Assembly (NCBI GenBank): GCA_023264135.1 | Contig: JALQSZ010000071.1 | Coordinates: 1 to 7,535 of the forward strand | Source: Acidimicrobiales bacterium | GTDB lineage: Bacteria; Actinomycetota; Acidimicrobiia; Acidimicrobiales; Acidimicrobilacustridaceae | Length of the DNA stretch: 7,535 nucleotides | Direction of reading: 5' to 3' | Notes under the pieces: generated by a model | Seen by the model: only the letters and a program-made list of their open reading frames with translations | Told to the model about the DNA's origin: nothing | The model's database searches: none | Position numbers and translations under genes: made by a program | Part shown: positions 5,434 to 7,535 of the stretch, one piece after another | Layout of the letters: every line of letters begins with the position of its first letter | Numbering within the stretch: position 1 is the first letter of the stretch

Positions 5434-6090
5434 ATGACATCGACTCCTGATCTGGAATTTTTCTTCGATCCAATTTGCCCGTTTGCATGGGTGACCAGTC
5501 GTTGGGTGGAAGAAGTCATCAAACTCCGCGGCATTTCCGTCGAGTGGAAGTTCATTGCGTTGGCGATCGTCAACGAAGAAACCGATTACTCGAAGTTTCC
5601 TCCGGCCTATCCCGCACTCCATGGACTTGGTCAGCGCCTGTTGCGAGTTGCTGCAGCGGCCCGTGCGTCGGGTGGCAACGAGTCGGTCGCGGCGTTCTAC
5701 ACCGCAGCAGGTGAGCGGATGCACCACGACGGTGTGTCGGTCGCGGTATTCGGCGGCGAACCCATTCCCGAAAACCTTGTCGCAGAAGTAGTTGCTGCGG
5801 CTGGCCTCGACGAGTCGCTTGTCGCCGCAGCCGACGATGAATCGTGGGATGCGCTTCTGCGTGAAGAAACCGAACTTTCACTTGGTCGAACCGGACGCGA
5901 TGTCGGTACGCCGATTCTCACGTTCGCTCCTGGCACGGAGCGGGAAGCGTCATTGTTCGGCCCAGTGATTTCTTCAATCCCTCGCGGCGATGCCGCTCTC
6001 GAACTTTGGGACGCGGTCCAAACCCTTGCCCGGACTCCCGGATTCGCGGAACTGAAGCGTTCACTTCGCGATCCACTTTCGTTCGACTGA
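5434..6090 (+). CDS. DsbA-family thiol oxidoreductase, Rv2466c-like (mycothiol-dependent nitroreductase family)
   Basis: This is a 218-residue cytosolic thioredoxin-fold protein of the DsbA/FrnE type. It resembles M. tuberculosis Rv2466c, a mycothiol-dependent reductase, across its length. Matches recalled from that protein include FFDPICPFAWVTSRWVEEV (10-28), ALAIVNEE (42-49), DVGTPILTF (156-164), FGPVISSIPRG (174-184), LWDA (190-193) and the end ELKRSLRDPLSFD. The active-site motif is C15-P-F-A18, so the resolving Cys of the mycobacterial CPWC is replaced by Ala. That suggests a monothiol mechanism relying on a low-molecular-weight thiol or a partner glutaredoxin. No signal peptide is present. 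The CPFC glutaredoxin-like gene begins 7 nt after the stop and is the obvious candidate partner. The ATG at 5434 is supported by the conserved start and the -10-like sequence just upstream. Confidence 0.9.
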   Translation: MTSTPDLEFFFDPICPFAWVTSRWVEEVIKLRGISVEWKFIALAIVNEETDYSKFPPAYPALHGLGQRLLRVAAAARASGGNESVAAFYTAAGERMHHDGVSVAVFGGEPIPENLVAEVVAAAGLDESLVAAADDESWDALLREETELSLGRTGRDVGTPILTFAPGTEREASLFGPVISSIPRGDAALELWDAVQTLARTPGFAELKRSLRDPLSFD

Positions 6091-6097
6091 AGCTGTG

Positions 6098-6349
6098 ATG
6101 TCTGAACCAGTTACGCCCGTTGTTCTGTGGCGCCCACATTGCCCGTTTTGCCGGATTCTCTTTTCTGGCATTGAGCGTCACAGTCTTACTGTTGAAACGC
6201 GCAATATCTGGGAAGACGATGAGGCGCGCGCACTTTTGAATCAACGAATCGGAAGCGAAACGGTTCCGAGCGTCTTGGTGGGCGACGAAATTTTGGTGAA
6301 CCCGTCGATCACTGAGCTCATCGCCACGGTGAATGCAGCGAACTCGTAA
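6098..6349 (+). CDS. Glutaredoxin/mycoredoxin-like dithiol protein
   Basis: This is an 83-residue thioredoxin-fold protein. It has a dithiol active site HCPFC (Cys15 and Cys18), a cis-Pro loop TVPSVLVGDEIL (54-65), and the glutaredoxin-type end NPSITELIATV (67-77). Size and the VPS-x-G-x-L-NPS pattern recall mycoredoxin-1, which reduces mixed disulfides with mycothiol in actinobacteria; classical glutaredoxins use glutathione. Which thiol is used cannot be read from the sequence. ATG at 6098 is preferred, and GTG at 6095, directly before it, would add one Met. It starts 7 nt after the DsbA-family gene and is almost surely co-transcribed with it, so it may recycle that protein. The stop lies in a small inverted repeat shared with the convergent dehydrogenase gene. 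Confidence 0.87.
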   Translation: MSEPVTPVVLWRPHCPFCRILFSGIERHSLTVETRNIWEDDEARALLNQRIGSETVPSVLVGDEILVNPSITELIATVNAANS

Positions 6350-6357
6350 GTCGAGTT
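6341..6357. terminator. Inverted repeat between convergent glutaredoxin and dehydrogenase genes
   Basis: AACTCG (6341-6346) and CGAGTT (6352-6357) form a perfect 6-bp inverted repeat around TAAGT. The glutaredoxin gene's TAA (6347-6349) falls in the loop, and the dehydrogenase stop begins two bases beyond the repeat. The two genes are separated by only 9 bp, so any terminator must overlap coding sequence. The plus strand reads TTTCT at the 3' edge, a weak T-tract. Confidence 0.3.
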
Positions 6358-6358
6358 T

Positions 6359-7294
6359 CTACGGCTCGAGAACAACCTTGATCGCGCCTGCCGAACGATC
6401 TGCGGCAACGCGGAACGCTTCGGCAGCGGCATCAAGCGGGAATCGGTGCGTGACGATGATCTCGGGGAGTTCAGGCCGGTGAGCGAGGATCGTCGCGGCA
6501 ACATCGATATCGCGTGATGGTCCGACGCGGCCGTACATCACGGCGGGAACCAGCGTGAGTTCCTTCATGCCGATTGCCATGCCCGGCATCTCGACCGAGC
6601 CGTCCCAGTAGCTGCCGAGAAGCACAATGGTTCCGCCCGGACGACAACGATCGGCTGCTTCTGCGAGAGCCGATGCGGTTCCTGCAGCTTCGATGACGAC
6701 GTCGTAGCCGTTGCCTTCGAGCGTTCCGGCTCCGAGTCGAGCAGCTGCTTCGATCTGACGTTCATGACGGGCGTGCAGATCGACCTTCGCTCCAGTTTGT
6801 TGTGCGACAACGAGCGCGGTTTGTCCGATTGTTCCGCCACCAATGACGGCGACGCGATCGCTTCCTCGGATGTTGCCGCGACGCACACCGTGAACCGCGA
6901 CAGCGAGTGGCTCAACCAGGCAACCATTTTCTGCGGCTACGCCAAATGGAAGTCGAGTGATCGCCGAAGCGGGGGCAAGCACTTTCTCGGCCATGCCACC
7001 GTCGCGCCCGACGCCGAAGGCCATCGACGGGCCGCGCACGCAAAGTTGTGTGTTGCCGTCGATACACGCATCGCAAACAAAACATGGATCGATCGGTTCC
7101 ACTGCGACAGGAGTGCCGTCGGCGAGAGTGCCCGCGAATTCATGTCCGAAGGTTGCGGGAAGTCCGAAATTCAAAAGGTGAAGGTCGGATCCGCAGATGC
7201 CGGCAGAGGCGACATTGACGACAATGCCTTCGCCGGATGGTTCTGGAACATCGACAACCGTGGGAGTTCCTTCGGGACAACGGACAGCGCGCAT
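6359..7294 (-). CDS. Zinc-dependent alcohol dehydrogenase (medium-chain dehydrogenase/reductase)
   Basis: This enzyme would interconvert an alcohol and its aldehyde or ketone using a nicotinamide cofactor; the substrate is unknown. The 311 residues show a complete zinc MDR plan. Catalytic zinc ligands are Cys34 (GICGSD), His51/Glu52 (GHEFAG) and probably Glu129 (VEPLAVAVHG). The structural zinc lobe has Cys71, 74, 77 and 85 (PCFVCDACIDGNTQLC). The Rossmann motif is VIGGGTIGQ (150-158), followed by DVVIEAAG (198-205). The second strand ends in HARHERQ (174-180) without the Asp typical of NAD-preferring enzymes, so NADP is possible. It is 30-40 residues shorter than most relatives, partly because the loop after GHEFAG is brief. 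AAGGA, read on the minus strand, lies about 6 nt before the ATG. It follows the SnoaL-like gene by 39 bp on the same strand. Confidence 0.94.
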   Translation of the reverse strand: MRAVRCPEGTPTVVDVPEPSGEGIVVNVASAGICGSDLHLLNFGLPATFGHEFAGTLADGTPVAVEPIDPCFVCDACIDGNTQLCVRGPSMAFGVGRDGGMAEKVLAPASAITRLPFGVAAENGCLVEPLAVAVHGVRRGNIRGSDRVAVIGGGTIGQTALVVAQQTGAKVDLHARHERQIEAAARLGAGTLEGNGYDVVIEAAGTASALAEAADRCRPGGTIVLLGSYWDGSVEMPGMAIGMKELTLVPAVMYGRVGPSRDIDVAATILAHRPELPEIIVTHRFPLDAAAEAFRVAADRSAGAIKVVLEP

Positions 7295-7333
7295 GAAATT
7301 CCTTTTGTCTGGAGAGAGTTGAGGTTGCGGTGG

Positions 7334-7535
7334 TTACTCGGAAGAAAGTTCGGTGAGTAATGCATACAGCGGATCAGAGTGATCGCGTTGGCCGATCGCG
7401 GAGTCCGATGGGATTGGCCATTCGGAACCAGCTCCGGGAGCCGTCACCCACTCAGTGGTCGCAATGCGTCTCGAAATCTTCCAAGGGCCTCCATCGCGAC
7501 GCTCGACGCGATCGAGGTAGCGGAATCCGACCGTG
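7334..7535 (-). CDS. SnoaL/NTF2-like domain protein, C-terminal part (cut by window edge)
   Basis: A minus-strand frame is open from the right edge to a TAA at 7334-7336, giving the last 66 residues of a protein. The stretch VGFRYLDRVERRDG, then PWKISRRIATTEWV, resembles the two closing strands of SnoaL-like (NTF2-fold) proteins, where an Arg-Tyr-x-Asp strand and a Trp-Lys-Ile-x-x-Arg strand are typical. It ends in a polar tail with DPLYALLTELSSE. Such proteins include cyclases, isomerases and dehydratases, and many lack a known role. The start and catalytic residues lie outside the window, so activity cannot be judged. Its spacing from the dehydrogenase gene suggests one transcript, perhaps for turnover of a small hydroxylated or cyclic compound; that is inference. 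Confidence 0.68.
   Translation of the reverse strand, partial: TVGFRYLDRVERRDGGPWKISRRIATTEWVTAPGAGSEWPIPSDSAIGQRDHSDPLYALLTELSSE

Noticed and set aside
6764..7360. Plus-strand open frame of 198 codons
   Set aside because: It is antisense to the alcohol dehydrogenase, whose zinc-binding and Rossmann motifs are clear, and it has no start signal or domain of its own.
1..7535. CRISPR array, tRNA, transposase or phage genes
   Set aside because: No regularly spaced repeats, cloverleaf-like segments, terminal inverted repeats or mobile-element proteins were seen on either strand.

Overview
The window looks like chromosomal sequence from an actinobacterium, most likely a lineage outside the well-known mycobacteria and streptomycetes; Acidimicrobiia is my guess. 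Three things point there: moderately GC-rich coding style with many GTG/TTG starts, a DUF2469 gene (a family I know only from Actinobacteria) in its usual place near rplS, and an Rv2466c-like DsbA-family protein paired with a mycoredoxin-like glutaredoxin. I cannot fix the genus from sequence reading alone.

Positions 1-3469 (+) hold a tightly packed translation and secretion cluster. The tail of an unidentified gene overlaps ffh (SRP GTPase). Then come rpsP (ribosomal protein S16), khpA (KH-domain RNA-binding protein), rimM (30S maturation factor) and trmD (tRNA m1G37 methyltransferase). rpsP to trmD is joined by a 4-bp overlap and gaps of 4 and 3 nt, so it is very probably one operon with translational coupling. 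After a 133-bp gap with a candidate promoter and a foldable leader comes rplS (L19), followed by consecutive inverted repeats and a short T-rich tract that look like its terminator.

Positions 4048-4708 (+) hold the DUF2469 gene and a YraN/UPF0102 predicted nuclease gene. In many actinobacteria lepB and rnhB lie between rplS and DUF2469, and a comM/dprA pair follows yraN; neither is present here, so the conserved block is shortened on both sides.

Positions 4739-7535 are accessory in character. A TetR-family repressor gene (-) is divergent from a DsbA-family oxidoreductase gene (+) across a 59-bp gap. The oxidoreductase is followed at once by a small CPFC glutaredoxin/mycoredoxin-like gene, so the three may form a small thiol-redox unit under local TetR control. 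Convergent to it, on the minus strand, are a short zinc-dependent alcohol dehydrogenase and, upstream of that and cut by the window edge, a SnoaL/NTF2-like protein; those two probably share a transcript.

I saw no tRNA, rRNA, CRISPR array, insertion sequence or phage gene. No clearly new multi-gene system is visible. The most unusual items are the TetR/DsbA/glutaredoxin unit with possibly leaderless divergent starts, the rplS leader, the hairpins that overlap stop codons, and a Glu at the expected catalytic Asp of TrmD.
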